Position numbers and translations under genes: made by a program. The notes under the pieces were generated by a model. It was not told where the DNA came from. It did not search any database and worked only from the letters and a program-made list of their open reading frames with translations. Shown here one piece after another: positions 32,914-43,805 of a DNA stretch of 64,000 bases. The stretch is from Roridomyces roridus (Eukaryota; Basidiomycota; Agaricomycetes; Agaricales; Mycenaceae): assembly GCA_029378245.1 (NCBI GenBank), contig JARKIF010000085.1, positions 62,001-126,000 on the forward strand, written 5' to 3'. The stretch's first letter is position 1. Each line of letters opens with the position of its first letter.

Positions 32914-35217
32914 ATGTCTAACCTACCCCCTAATCAACCCAACCAACCTCCCAACACGGATCAACGCATACGCATTCAAGACAACCGGTTTTCTGAGGAC
33001 TCCACGGCAATTGACAATAGACGTAGACGCCAGTCTACTATATTCGCTCAAATTCCGTTGATCGTTCGTCCTTCGATACAAAACCCGGTTCCACCGATCC
33101 TACAAACCCCCCCTGCTGCGACGGGTCAGTTCTCGATCCCGCCGTATGGTCCTTACCGAGATCGGTTCGTTCCGTCTCCCGGTTCAAATTGGGACCCAAA
33201 CTTACCTCCTTTGCCTAATTCCCCGTCTCGTTCCGCCGGTGGTTTGGCCCGGAATACTCCGGCTCAAAACCAATCCACCGCACAGCGCTATACCATCCCC
33301 ATGAATTTCCCGATTTCACCGTCCGTTCCCCGGTTCCAAAACCGTGAACCGACTTCGGCTTCAATTCGGGAAGTGCGCACGGAAGAGCATATTGCGGATT
33401 TGTCTCGACAATTGGCTGAGTCACGCCTTCACGATGATGAATCTGACGATGGAATTCCTCTAGTTCTACCCCGTCCTAACTTCGAACCTATGGGCACTAT
33501 TCCGGAGAACTCTCGCTTCGATGACTGGTTTAACAACCGGCGCAACTATACCACCGACGAATGCTATCTTGCTGGGCTTCAACACTTTGAAGCCTTACAC
33601 CCTTGGGAGTCCATTCAGGTACTCCGGTCAGACGATGGAATGTCTAACCGGGAGTATGGACGCCATCCCGCGCAAGTTCGCTTTGGTGCTTATCGTGCCT
33701 CCGGCGTAGGAATGCGTCCGGAGCCAGCTCCAGCAGGTACTCAAGCTCGTCCCGGTGATTCGGATGACGAAACGGATCCGCTCAGCCATAGTTCCTCCGT
33801 TCATCAGGGCGGTCCTCCGGGACCACCAGGTGGATATGGAGGAGGTGGCCCTCCTGGTGGCGGCCCTCCGGGGCCCCCCGGAGGTGGATTTCCAGGTGGT
33901 GGGCCTCCGGGCCCTCCATATGGCGGTGGTGGTGGAGGTGGCAATCCCGGTGGTGGACCCCCTGGTGGATATCCAGGTGGAGGAAACCCCGGTGGAGGAG
34001 GGGGCGGAGGCGGGCCTCCTGGGGGATTTCCCGGGGGATTTTTTCCTCCTGGCGGTCCTCCCCAACCTGCGCCTGGCACTGATCCGTACATGGCTTACAT
34101 GATGTATGAGACCGCCCAGGCGTTTAGGGACGCCGCTACGCAATTCAGAAACCCACCTGCTCAGAGGTCGGGACGGTCAAACCTTCGGAATCCGGACCCA
34201 TTCGATGGAGAAGATCCTTCAAAGCTGCGTATATTCTATACGCAGTGTTCTCTTCGTTTTGGAGAACAACCACAGGACTTCGTCACGGACTCGAGCAAGA
34301 TTATCTTCGTGATCTCATACCTCAAAGGTCGCGCGCTCTTGCACTTCACTCCGGTGATCAAGTCCCAGACACCTCCGGAATGGGACGACAATTGGGCTGC
34401 TTTCTCGCAGGAACTCTTCAACTGCTTCGGTCCGGTCGATCCGGTCGGAGACGCCCAGGAAGAGGTCCTCGATCTCCACATGGCCAACAACGAGGCCATT
34501 ATCGACTTCCATCTCAAATTCGACACTCTTCGGCCTTACCTCCCTTGGTCGGATGAGAACCTCAAGTTCATGTACTATCGTGCGCTGGCTCTTCGTCTTA
34601 AAGATGACCTCAAGACTGCGCGCTACCCCGACACGTACATTGGACTCCGCACTGAGGCTACTCAATTGGATTTCATCTACTGGAAGTTCGAGAAGGAGAG
34701 GCAGAGAGAGCGGGAGAGGAAGAAGCGGATGGGCGGTGGTGGAGGTTCTGGCTCCGGTTCCGGTAACGACAATCCGAAATCCGGCAACAACGCCAAGAAC
34801 ACCAACTCCGGTAACTCGTCTGGCAACTCCGGTTTCGGCAACTCCGGTAACCCCGGTAATTCGTCTGGTCAGCAAAACCGCAAGGGAAATCCTAGGAAGG
34901 ATTCAAAAAATCCCTCCGGTAACAACAACGCTGCCCAGACCAATCCGGCTCCCAACAAGAATCCGCCCCCGAAGAAGGCCAAGCCCTATGAGAAGAATCT
35001 CACCCAGGGTGGTAAGCTGAAGCAGGAGGAACGGGATCGCTGCAAGGCGAACAATCTCTGCGTGTACTGCGGAGAGGCAGGTCATCAGGCGTCCGATTGT
35101 TCCAAGCGGACTACTCCGGTCGCTGGCCGTGGGTCTCAGACCACTCCGGCCCCTGCTGCTACAACTCCCGCTCCCGCAGCCCCTGCGTCGACAACCCCGG
35201 CCGCACCAAAAAATTAG
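32914..35217 (+). CDS. gag: Gypsy-2 Gag
   Basis: One open frame of 767 codons. The N-terminal half is disordered and includes a long Gly/Pro-rich tract (about residues 295-385, repeats of GGPPGPPGG and GGGNPGGG). The retrotransposon gag core follows (LRIFYTQCSLRFGEQPQDF, YLKGRALLHF, EVLDLHMANNEAIIDFHLKF), then an Asn/Ser/Gly-rich stretch and a CCHC zinc knuckle CVYCGEAGHQASDC near residue 710, and a Thr/Pro/Ala tail. It packages element RNA into virus-like particles. The frame is intact and ends at TAG 35215-35217, directly after a slippery site. Confidence 0.93.
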   Translation: MSNLPPNQPNQPPNTDQRIRIQDNRFSEDSTAIDNRRRRQSTIFAQIPLIVRPSIQNPVPPILQTPPAATGQFSIPPYGPYRDRFVPSPGSNWDPNLPPLPNSPSRSAGGLARNTPAQNQSTAQRYTIPMNFPISPSVPRFQNREPTSASIREVRTEEHIADLSRQLAESRLHDDESDDGIPLVLPRPNFEPMGTIPENSRFDDWFNNRRNYTTDECYLAGLQHFEALHPWESIQVLRSDDGMSNREYGRHPAQVRFGAYRASGVGMRPEPAPAGTQARPGDSDDETDPLSHSSSVHQGGPPGPPGGYGGGGPPGGGPPGPPGGGFPGGGPPGPPYGGGGGGGNPGGGPPGGYPGGGNPGGGGGGGGPPGGFPGGFFPPGGPPQPAPGTDPYMAYMMYETAQAFRDAATQFRNPPAQRSGRSNLRNPDPFDGEDPSKLRIFYTQCSLRFGEQPQDFVTDSSKIIFVISYLKGRALLHFTPVIKSQTPPEWDDNWAAFSQELFNCFGPVDPVGDAQEEVLDLHMANNEAIIDFHLKFDTLRPYLPWSDENLKFMYYRALALRLKDDLKTARYPDTYIGLRTEATQLDFIYWKFEKERQRERERKKRMGGGGGSGSGSGNDNPKSGNNAKNTNSGNSSGNSGFGNSGNPGNSSGQQNRKGNPRKDSKNPSGNNNAAQTNPAPNKNPPPKKAKPYEKNLTQGGKLKQEERDRCKANNLCVYCGEAGHQASDCSKRTTPVAGRGSQTTPAPAATTPAPAAPASTTPAAPKN
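35208..35217 (+). promoter_or_regulatory. -1 programmed frameshift site at the gag stop of Gypsy-2
   Basis: The gag frame ends CCA AAA AAT TAG. The heptamer A AAA AAT (35208-35214) is a canonical -1 slippery sequence abutting the stop. Slipping back one base enters the pol frame (AAA TTA GGC CGC). Confidence 0.8.
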
Positions 35218-36947
35218 GCCGCAGTCCGGACGCCTCAATCCCCAGTCCGGACTGCGTTGACGGCGGGGATCTTCCCAAGGTACGACTCAACGCTTCCTCT
35301 CTTTCATCTAATGCCCTTTACGTTTTACTTTTTCTATCTCTACTGCGCGCGGACTATGTATCTCTGGACGAGCGTGAACTAGGCGTAACCCTAGGCTCGT
35401 CCGATGTATCGAGGCAACTTGCCGAGGGATTCAACTCCCACATTAATGCGCTCGTGGACTCCGGTTCATCGCATTGTTTCGTCTCAGACAGGTTCTGTGA
35501 CGAAAAGGGTTATCTCCCTTATTCTGTACCTCCGGTCAAGGTGCGGTATTTGGATGGCTCGTCCTCGATCATTAACTGTCAGATCCGGCTGCTCATCCGG
35601 TTTCCTTCCGGCGACGTCCATTTAATGGAATTCTATGTCACCCGTCTTGATCCTCCCTGCGACATGGTCCTCGGATACAACTGGCTTCACCGCTACAATC
35701 CGTTGATTGACTGGAAGAATGCTACTATCGCTTTCCGGACCACATCCAATGGAAATCTTGTGTCGACACCAACTCCGGTCGAGTCTCCCTCCTCCGGTTC
35801 TGGGACCCCAACTCCGGTCCCGACTCCGACATCGTCGCCATCGACCCCAGCTCCTTCAGAGCAACATTCCGAGGCCACCGAGCCTCGTCCATTCATTACT
35901 CCACCAAAAATCTCTCTGGTCTCTGCTGCAGCTTACCGTTCTATCCTCAAGGACAAGGACGTCCAGCAGTTTACGATGCAGGCCCAACCAAAGGAAGAAG
36001 TTACTGCCAAGTCCGGTTCCCTAGAGGATCCGGACCTGTCTAAAATTCCTTCGGAGTACCATGACTTCGCTGACGTATTTTCAGAGCAGGAAGCGTACAA
36101 CCTTCCTCCTCACCGCGAATACGATCTCAAGATCGAAACCATCGACGGCGAAGTCCCTCCGGTCGGGCACGTCTACTCCCTTTCGCAATCCGAGCTGGCT
36201 GCACTCCGCGAGTTCATCGACAAGAATATTCGTTCCGGATTCATCTACCCGTCCCGGTCGAATCATGGAGCTCCTATCCTTTTCGCCAAGAAGAAGGATG
36301 GTTCGCTCCGACTCTGTGTCGATTACAGAGGTCTCAACCGCATCACGAAGAAGGATCGTTATCCTCTTCCATTGATTGCTGACCTCTTGGATGCTCCGGG
36401 AAAGGCGCGTATCTATACCAAACTTGATCTTCGGCACGCTTACCATCTTCTCCGAGTTGCTGAGGACGATGAGTCCAAAACTGCATTTCGGACTCGCTAC
36501 GGCTCTTTCAACTTCAGAGTTGTACCGGAGGGTTTATCTAACGCTCCGGCAGCTTTTCAGCGCTTCCTGAATAGCCTGTTCGCGGACTTGCTTGACGTTT
36601 ACGTTGTTGTCTATTTGGATGACATTCTGGTTTACTCCGGAGACGAAACTCAGCACACAGCGCACGTACGGGAAGTACTCCGGCGCCTCCGGGCCTCCGG
36701 TTTGTACTGCAAACTCCCCAAATGCGAGTTCGGAGTAACAACGTGCGAGTACCTCGGCTATATTCTCTCTCCGGATGGATTCCGGATGGCCGAGGAGAAG
36801 ATTGCGGCGATAACGGAATGGCCGGTCCCACGCAAAGTTAAGGACGTTCAGTCTTTCCTTGGCTTTTGCAACTTCTACCGTAGATTCATCTGGAATTATT
36901 CCGGTATCACGGTCGCCCTGACACGCCTCACGCGTAAGGGTTTGAAG
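35218..36947 (+). pseudogene. pol: Gypsy-2 Pol, first part (protease and reverse transcriptase), interrupted
   Basis: The frame is -1 to gag and open from before the gag stop. It contains a retropepsin site HINALVDSGSSHCFV (DSG), then reverse transcriptase with SLRLCVDYRGLN, the catalytic VVVYLDDILVYS, and SFLGFCNFYRRF of the thumb/connection. At LTRKGLK it meets the left end of an insertion (36948), and a stop follows within two codons. The last eight bases (36940-36947, GTTTGAAG) are the target duplication. Pol continues at 40088. Confidence 0.93.
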
Positions 36948-37229
36948 CACTAGATACAGTAAAACCTTTGCAAAAAACACGTTACCAATCATCCGTAGGT
37001 ATTGCAAAAGAACACGTTAAATATTATCTATACCCAAAAGGCACTGAATCTCTTATCTCTGACCGTATCCATCACAGGGATCAGGGCGGCATCCTGGGGC
37101 AGTATCGGGTATACTGAACAACCAGATTAACTCTCGGTTAAGCTCTATTTAATGGGTAATTGATATTAATATCTTAAATTGCCATCAATGGCTCCGGAGA
37201 TGACTGATACCACTGCATCAATTGACTAC

Positions 37230-39345
37230 ACATGCTCGGCATGGATCAGAAATGATCGGGGATCAAAAAATCAAAGTTGTAGAGCTGATTTGCAGCTACA
37301 GAATCACCCTATACAATACTGGCTCAAAATGCCTGGCTGGCTCACAAAATGCAAAATACTTTCCAAACCCCGGCTTCAGAAAAATGAAATGCCTGTATTA
37401 CATTGTTCAAAATGTATGGCCTATTGCTCAGGGTGTTTTGATGGTGATGTTTTAGGGCACAGCGGCATGGTAGGTCTGGTGGGTTAGCAAAGGAGGTGTA
37501 CCTGGTAGGTGAGATGACTCCCCACTGCTTTGGGGTATTGCTTTTCTAGTCTATTGGTTACTTGTCTCTCTAATAATTCTCCCCTTATTACTTGTTTTTG
37601 CCAAGGTTGCAAGTTCAAATCCCAGTACCCTCATCCCATTTTTGTTGCCTTTATACCTTTAGCACCATTCCCTCAATTCTTTTGAATCTTCATGGAACTA
37701 TTGCAGCACTCCCTCCCATGCACTCCATGTATTTACAACCCCCATTTACACTGACTGAGAGGCACAATTGCTGTATGATTGAAAACACTGATTTCCTGGT
37801 GCTGAATGATTCTGGTGCCCAGATGTGTGATCTGTAGCCTGTAAGTCTGATCCTGGATCATATTAACTCTAATCTGAAGAAGGTTCAACCAAGGCCCTTG
37901 ATTCCAGAGAGATTTCAACTCAATTCTTCAAATGTAAGTGTGCACCAGTTCTCAATACCTGTGGCTAATGCATTGGTTCCAACACCACAGTGAACATTTC
38001 CCTTGCCAGTAGACCCCACTAGAGCAAAGAAACTGGCCAGAACATGAGGAGAAACCTGAGTTATGAGTGTGATCATTTTGAGCTGATCCCCCTTGTTGTG
38101 CACCTACAGGGCCATGTACATGTATTGGGAGTCTAAAAACTAGATGGAACATCTTAGAATTGCTCCACCCATCCATATTTGCAAAAGCATTTGCAAGATT
38201 CCACTGGTTGTGTTTGGGTCTGGCAGGATTGTAGGGTAAGAATTTGGTCAAATGTCCAGTAGAGCTCTTGAACAGAACTCGATGGATTCTCCCCCAACCC
38301 TCATGATCAAGGACACTTTCTGGACCCCCTGAGCTCCCTTTCCTCAGTGGTGACTTCAAATATCCCAGATTCCACTCCCTTTGTCTTCTATCAACAGAAT
38401 GATCCAAAATGATCACAAAATCTCTATGCATATAACTTTACTTTCTGTGCAGGTATTCAGCTGATCTTGGTTGTGCTGGCCTCCTATACTCTAGGGTACT
38501 TGTCCCATGTACTTCAACCACAGAGGAAAAATCAAGAGCATGAGCAATACAGTGAAAATGGGATTTGATGACTTTTCCCACTTTCACCTGGCCTATTGTG
38601 CACCTTATGGTAAGGGACTTCAAAAGTCATTGATAATACTCATTGAAGTCTTGGGGTGCTAAGGATCAGGTTATCAACTGCCAATATCAATAGCTGCACC
38701 TAAATCTACCTTTTATCTCATTCACTTATAACACTCTCCCATGGCTCAGATCTGGACTGATATTTGAGATCTAGCATCCTAAGTGGTACATGAACATGCT
38801 AAGCTCACAGATCACAAAAGCATGAAACTACATGGAAATGATATCAAAGGTGCAAAAATGCACAGACCATTTCCACTCTTACAACTGGTATATACACAAA
38901 GTGGTAACACACTTCTGGCCAAAACATGTGGAAGGATTGAAAGAAGAATTGTTGTCAGTCAAGTTTGTTAAGGATCCCAGAGGCAGATCCAATGGGAGTG
39001 CAAAAGGTGAAAATTGCCTTTTTGGGAGGAAAGCGTAGTGGCTCAATCGGGAATAGCATCCGAAATGTCAAACACTTTTTGAATTCAGAGTTGATAATGC
39101 CACTCTGAGGTTAGAAAACATAATGGTTCCTTTGGTATGAAGCCTTGGGACACACTCAGCTTTCAAAACATGGTGTTGGTTTCCAAAGACTTGCCTCTGA
39201 AAAAGTATTTTACGTTTTGCGGGCCAGCCAATCAGTTTGATGTAAAACAATGTTAGCAACTTCTGTAGCTCTCGAGCGGCTCTACAACTTTGATTTTTTT
39301 GATCCCCCATCTTTTTTTGATGCATGCCGCTGGTCCAAATGTGCC
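37230..39345. mobile_element. Inner CpG-poor element with diverged long inverted ends
   Basis: GGGGATCAAAAAATCAAAGT...TAGAGC near 37258 and its reverse complement near 39275-39312 (with the CpG-poor arms extending about 120-150 bp, including GGCTGGCxCxCAAAAxG) form diverged terminal arms. The interior is strikingly poor in CpG; for example none appears in the roughly 100 bases after 38000. Exact ends and target duplication are not resolvable by eye. Confidence 0.55.
37915..38431 (-). pseudogene. Frameshifted coding relic inside the inner element
   Basis: Minus-strand coding texture starts MHRDFVIILDHSVDRRQREW and continues through HNQWNLANAFANMDGW. It then needs a frameshift near 38103 to continue as LITQVSPHVLASFFALVGST and GNVHCGVGTNALATGIENW. 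The product is unrecognised; a decayed transposase or captured gene are both possible. Confidence 0.4.
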
Positions 39346-39413
39346 GGTTACTCTTTCAGGATTGTTATCACATCTGGAAGGAGCCATCAATGTTCTCTTC
39401 CCATAGGGGATTC

Positions 39414-39889
39414 TGTCACGACAAGACTTGTTTCACGCGTCCAACAGCGGTAAGATGCTGTGGATTGGGTAGTGCGCTACTAAAACTCGTAAAATGAACT
39501 GAATAAAAGTCTAGGAGAGGGTACAGAATACGACGACTAGCCACTGCTTTTATACTATGAGGAATAGATCTACGATGCTACACTAATTGTCCTGGCTTCC
39601 GACATGCACTATTGTCCTGCACCGTTGTCGTCTCCTATTGTCATGTCTACACCGTGTTCATCATAGAAGCCTGTCATGATCTGACAGTTCACTGATCGAA
39701 AACTCCTTCCCTCATCCACGCTGTCGTTCATAATTATGAAACTGTTCCCACATCTTTAAATAATGTCTTCTTCGGCTACTTCCTCAATCCGATCGAGACG
39801 GGGTTCCCAGGACTTTAACTCTGTACGGCGCCAATGTTTATCTGGTTTATTTGGCGTTGTCACGTGCACAAATAGATCAGCGCGTGACA
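39414..39889 (-). repeat. Solo LTR of the Gypsy-1 family
   Basis: This 476-bp copy of the Gypsy-1 LTR (TGTCACG..CGTGACA) is in the same orientation as the LTRs of Gypsy-1 and about a dozen bases different from them. The flanking 5-bp duplication GATTC (39409-39413 and 39890-39894) is perfect, so it arose by insertion followed by LTR-LTR recombination. Confidence 0.93.
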
Positions 39890-40087
39890 GATTCTCCGAG
39901 AAGGCCGGAGGATGAAAATCAATTTTTAATAGCATATATAACCTGTGCCGGATGTGCCGTGCCAGCCGTGCCAGCCGGTCAACTAGCTCTGGCAGTCTCT
40001 TCCATAGATAAGAATTAACCTGAACTTTTGCAATACCTACGGATGATCCATAACATGTTTTTTTGCAAAAGTTTTACTGTACCAGCT

Positions 40088-42192
40088 GTTTGAAGTGGGA
40101 CTGGACCTCCATCTGCCAAGACGCGTTTGAGACGCTCAAGAGGGCTTTCACCGAAGCTCCGGTTCTCCATCACTGGGTTCCCGGCCGTCAACTTACGGTC
40201 GAAACGGACGCTTCGGACTACGCTATCACCTCCATCCTATCAATTCAAGGAGACGACGGCGACATCCATCCCCTCGCATTCCGGAGCCGGACTCTGCAGA
40301 ACGCGGAGCTCAACTACGACACCCACGACAAGGAACTCCTCGCCATCTTCGACGCTTTCGAGCATTGGCGCCAATACCTCGAAGGAGCTCCTCTTACAGT
40401 GGATGTTGTCACCGACCACAAGAACCTGGAGTATTTTGCTACCACAAAGACGCTTACCCGTCGACAGGTTCGCTGGTCAGAGAAACTCTCCGGGTTTAAT
40501 ATGCTCATCCGGTTCCGTCCTGGACGGCTTGGGGGAAAACCTGACGCGTTAACTAGACGATGGGACGTCTATGCTAAAGAGGGGGATAGGGATTATGTTC
40601 AGGCCAATCCGCAAAATTTTCGGCCAATTTTCACCTCCGAACACCTCTCCGCGTCACTCCGGGCGACATTTCTTGAAGAAATCGTACTCCGGTCATCGGT
40701 CGTTTTGGACGTCGAGAAGCTCTACTCCGACATCCGGACTCATCTCTCCGACAATCCTCACGCCCTTGCGGGTCTGGAACTCGCTAAAACCGGCACCAAT
40801 CCTCGCTGGACAACAGACGAGGCTGGCTTACTCCGCTTAGACAGACGAATCTATGTTCCCTCATGCTCCGGTTCTTCACCGGAGCTCCGTGTACGTGTTT
40901 GCCAGTTTAAGCATGATCATATTCTTGCTGGTCACTTCGGACAGAACAGGACGCTGGCTCTGATCCGGAAGGAATTCACTTGGCCAAATTGTCGCGACTT
41001 CGTCAAAGACTATGTCAAGTCCTGCGTCACGTGTGCGAGGAACAAGAAGCCCAGGCACCGTCCTTACGGTCTCCTGAAACCCCTCCCAGTGCCTCTTTGT
41101 CCTTGGCATTCGATATCCATGGACTTCATCGAGCAACTTCCGGCCTCCGGCGAGTACGATTGTATTCTTATGATCGTTGATCGTGCTTCGAAGCAGGTTA
41201 TCCTCATTCCCTGCGACGTTCACATCGACTCTCCGAAACTCGCCCGGATGTTCCTCATTCACGTTTTCTCCAAACACGGAGTTCCGGCACACGTCACTTG
41301 TGACCGGGGTTCCGAATTCATTTCTTCCTTCTTTCGTTCTTTGGGCGAACTCCTCGACATGAAGATCCATTATACTTCGGGTTACCATCCGGAAGCTGAT
41401 GGTCAAACGGTACGGATGAACCAGACGGTCGAGCAGTACATCCGCATTTACTGCTCTTACCAACAGGATGATTGGGATACACTCCTTCCTCTTGCCGAAT
41501 TCTCGTTGAACAACGCTCCTAACGCCTCCACAGGCATTACCCCGTTCTTCGCGAATAAAGGCTATGATCCCCTCCTGTCCGTCCATCCAGAACTCAACGT
41601 CGCCAACACATACGCTCGCGACTTCGTGGTCAATCTCAACGAACTCCACGAGTTCCTCCGGGACCAAATCCGGTCTGCACAAAGTACTTACAAGGAAACG
41701 GCGGACCGGAAACGCATTCAACATCCGGACATCAAAGTCGGCGACGAGGTGTTCATTTCCACCAAGTACATCAAGACCAAGCGTCCAACTCCGAAGTTCT
41801 CGGAGACGCACATCGGTCCGTACGAGGTTATTGGAAAACCTAGCGCTGCCTCGTTCCAGGTGCGACTTCCAAAAAATCTGTCCCAAGTTCACCCAGTTTT
41901 CCATGTTTCTCAACTCGAACCCCACTTCCGGAATCCCTTCCCCGGTCGAGAAATCCCTCCACCACCTCCGGTAGAGGTCGACGGCGAAGAGCATTTCGAG
42001 GTCAAACAAATCATTGACTCCAAGCTCGACCGGAGGTACCGGATTAAACTCCGGTACTTGGTCGAATGGATGGGCTACGAGAACACGGATGAACAATTCA
42101 CATGGGTTGGAGCAGACGACATACAGGCAGGTGAGGCGTTGGAAGACTTCCATCGTCGATATCCCGACAAGCCTGGCCCGTTACAAACCTAA
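40088..42192 (+). pseudogene. pol: Gypsy-2 Pol, second part (RNase H, integrase, chromodomain)
   Basis: This resumes the pol frame after the insertion (LK-WDWTSICQDAFETLKRAF). It shows RNase H (TVETDASDYAITSIL, then YDTHDKELLAI); integrase zinc finger (KHDHILAGHFGQNRT, CVTCARNKKPRH); the DDE core (SISMDFIEQLP, CDRGSEFISSFF, YHPEADGQTVRMNQ) and the GPY/F-like region (IGPYEVIGKP); and a chromodomain-like end (FEVKQIIDSKLDRRYRIKL, LVEWMGYENTDEQFTW). It ends at TAA 42190-42192. The domain sequence itself is intact; only the insertion breaks it. Confidence 0.93.
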
Positions 42193-43191
42193 TTGTCAAA
42201 CCCCGGCCGAGCCTTTCCAACTTCAGGTTCAATACCTCGGCCGGGTAAACGTTCGTTCATCAAAATCTATTTACATTTTGCTTCTACTTATACAAACGTT
42301 CGTTTTTTCACGAATCCGGCGACTATCTACAATGTCAATCCTCCGCCAATTCGTCGTCACCGTTCTTCGCCGTATCCGGACTCGACGCGATCTCGGGCTC
42401 GGTCTCCACCGGTGGAATCATTTCCTCCTCCGACTTCTCGTCGTCATCCCCCGGCAAGAACAAGGGCTCCTTAGCCCCCTCCGGTCCCTTCACCTCATAC
42501 TCCTCCGGATCGACGTTCATGTCGACCATACCCTCAACATCCCCATCCTCCAACTCCATTCCGGACCCCTCAGGCTCCTCCGCCTCGGCGTCCATCTGGA
42601 TCCCAGTCCACTCCTCTTCGTCTTCATCTCCAACCGACTCCTCTCCTCCCTGCCTCGCCTTCCACGCCTCCAGCTCTTCCTCAAAGACGCGTTGGTGTCG
42701 ATCCTGCTCCGCCTGCCTCCGAGCCTCTCTGGCATCCGCATCCTCGGCCTCCTCGTACATCGAATTCCCATGATCGTTGTCCCAATCGTCTGAGACACGA
42801 TCCGGAGTTACGGGGCGAGGGTCGACGGGAGGCGCGGGAACGACGTCCTTCGGCTCATCGCCGAAATCCATCAAGTCGTTGTCGTCCTCAACGACTCGAC
42901 GAGCAAGACGAGGCCTCTTGACAGGCATGGGGGGAGGCGAGACCGAGATGGAGGACGATTGAGCACGCCCACGTTTGGGCGTGACGGAGACAAGAGTGGA
43001 GGGGACGAAGGGAGAGGTGCGGGGTTTTTGGATGGTGACGTTTTGCTTTTTCCCACGCTTGGGAGGTGGTGGTGGTGGTCCATCCGTCCTTCTGCACGCG
43101 ATCCGCTTCTGCCGGCACAAATTGCAGGCGCGAGCCTTGACTCCGCCGGAGTTGACGCAGGCCGCGCCGAGACCCCGACAGTTGTCACAAG

Positions 43192-43240
43192 CTGAAAAGA
43201 GAAAGATGAGTAAAATTAAAAACGAAGGAAAATCACTCAC
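43192..43240 (-). other. Intron of the antisense Zn2Cys6 gene
   Basis: On the minus strand GTGAGTGATT...TTTTCAG is a 49-nt intron with a TTACTCAT branch-like site. It splits the Ala codon before the first zinc-cluster Cys. It is not an intron in the sense (plus-strand) retroelement RNA, which explains its survival. Confidence 0.75.
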
Positions 43241-43805
43241 CTTCGTTTTCCTCGTTGTCTCCAGCGACGGAATCCACTACCTCCGGCGTCTTCGCGCGAG
43301 CCTTCCCCTTATCCCTCCTCGGCTTCTTCCTCCGCGACAACGGCTTCGCGTCGTCTTCGTCCTCGTCGACGACAGCCATCTCCACCTCCGGCTCCGGCTC
43401 CGGTTCCACCACTTCTTCGACCTTCTCCTCCTCTTCATCCCACTCGATCCCCGCGTAATCGTCCTCTCTAGGCGTCGAGGGCTGACGATCTTCGTCCTCG
43501 TGGATGACGTAATCCCGGCCGATTTTGGCATAGTAGGCGAGGTCGATGAAGAAGTGGAGGGGCACCTTGGCAGTACCCTGGGTCATGAGGTCGCGGGGGT
43601 TAGGGGGTTAGGGGGTTGGTGGCGAGGGGCGTGTCGTTCCAGAGCGAGTCCTTCGGCTTCCTCCCAGAGCTCTTGATTGAGGTCGCGCCTCCGCGCCACT
43701 TCATTCACGAGACGCTCGCGTCTCTCAGCCTCCATCGCCAACTCCGCCTTCCTTCGTTCCTCCGCCTCTCTCTCAGCCGCCAACCTCTCCTCCTTGACCC
43801 TCTTC

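Larger units (their letters stand above)
36948..40087. mobile_element. 3.1-kb TIR element inserted in Gypsy-2 pol
   Basis: The left end (CACTAGATACAGTAAAACCT...) and the reverse complement of the right end (AGCTGGTACAGTAAAACTTT...) match with scattered mismatches for about 80 bp, including CATCCGTAGGTATTGCAAAA in both. The direct repeat GTTTGAAG (36940-36947 and 40088-40095) flanks it, and removing one copy plus the insert joins the RT and RNase H frames exactly. The insert holds an inner inverted-repeat element, decayed coding sequence and a solo LTR. No intact transposase is present. Superfamily is undetermined; the 7-8 bp duplication would fit hAT-like or related groups. Confidence 0.85.

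Noticed and set aside
33804..34091. Proline-rich minus-strand frame opposite the Gly/Pro tract of Gypsy-2 gag
   Set aside because: It is the complement of low-complexity GGN/CCN codons and carries no independent evidence of coding.
37480..37625. tRNA/SINE-like promoter boxes (TAGCAAAGGAGG and AGTTCAAATCC)
   Set aside because: They resemble box A and box B but are about 120 bases apart and the flanks do not fold as a tRNA; too weak to call.
36960..40083. Reading the pol insertion as a Tc1/mariner element bounded by TA
   Set aside because: TA does occur next to the CAGTAAAAC ends, but removal at TA does not restore pol, while removal at the 8-bp repeat GTTTGAAG restores it exactly.
40876..42153. 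A 425-codon open frame on the minus strand, opposite the integrase of Gypsy-2
   Set aside because: It mirrors the strongly biased codons of the integrase frame, has no domain texture and no splice or start context; long antisense shadows are common in CCGG-rich coding DNA.
43590..43620. Telomere-like TTAGGG repeats (GGGGGTTAGGGGGTTAGGGGGTT)
   Set aside because: Only about two imperfect units within the antisense gene of a retrotransposon, far from any chromosome-end signature.
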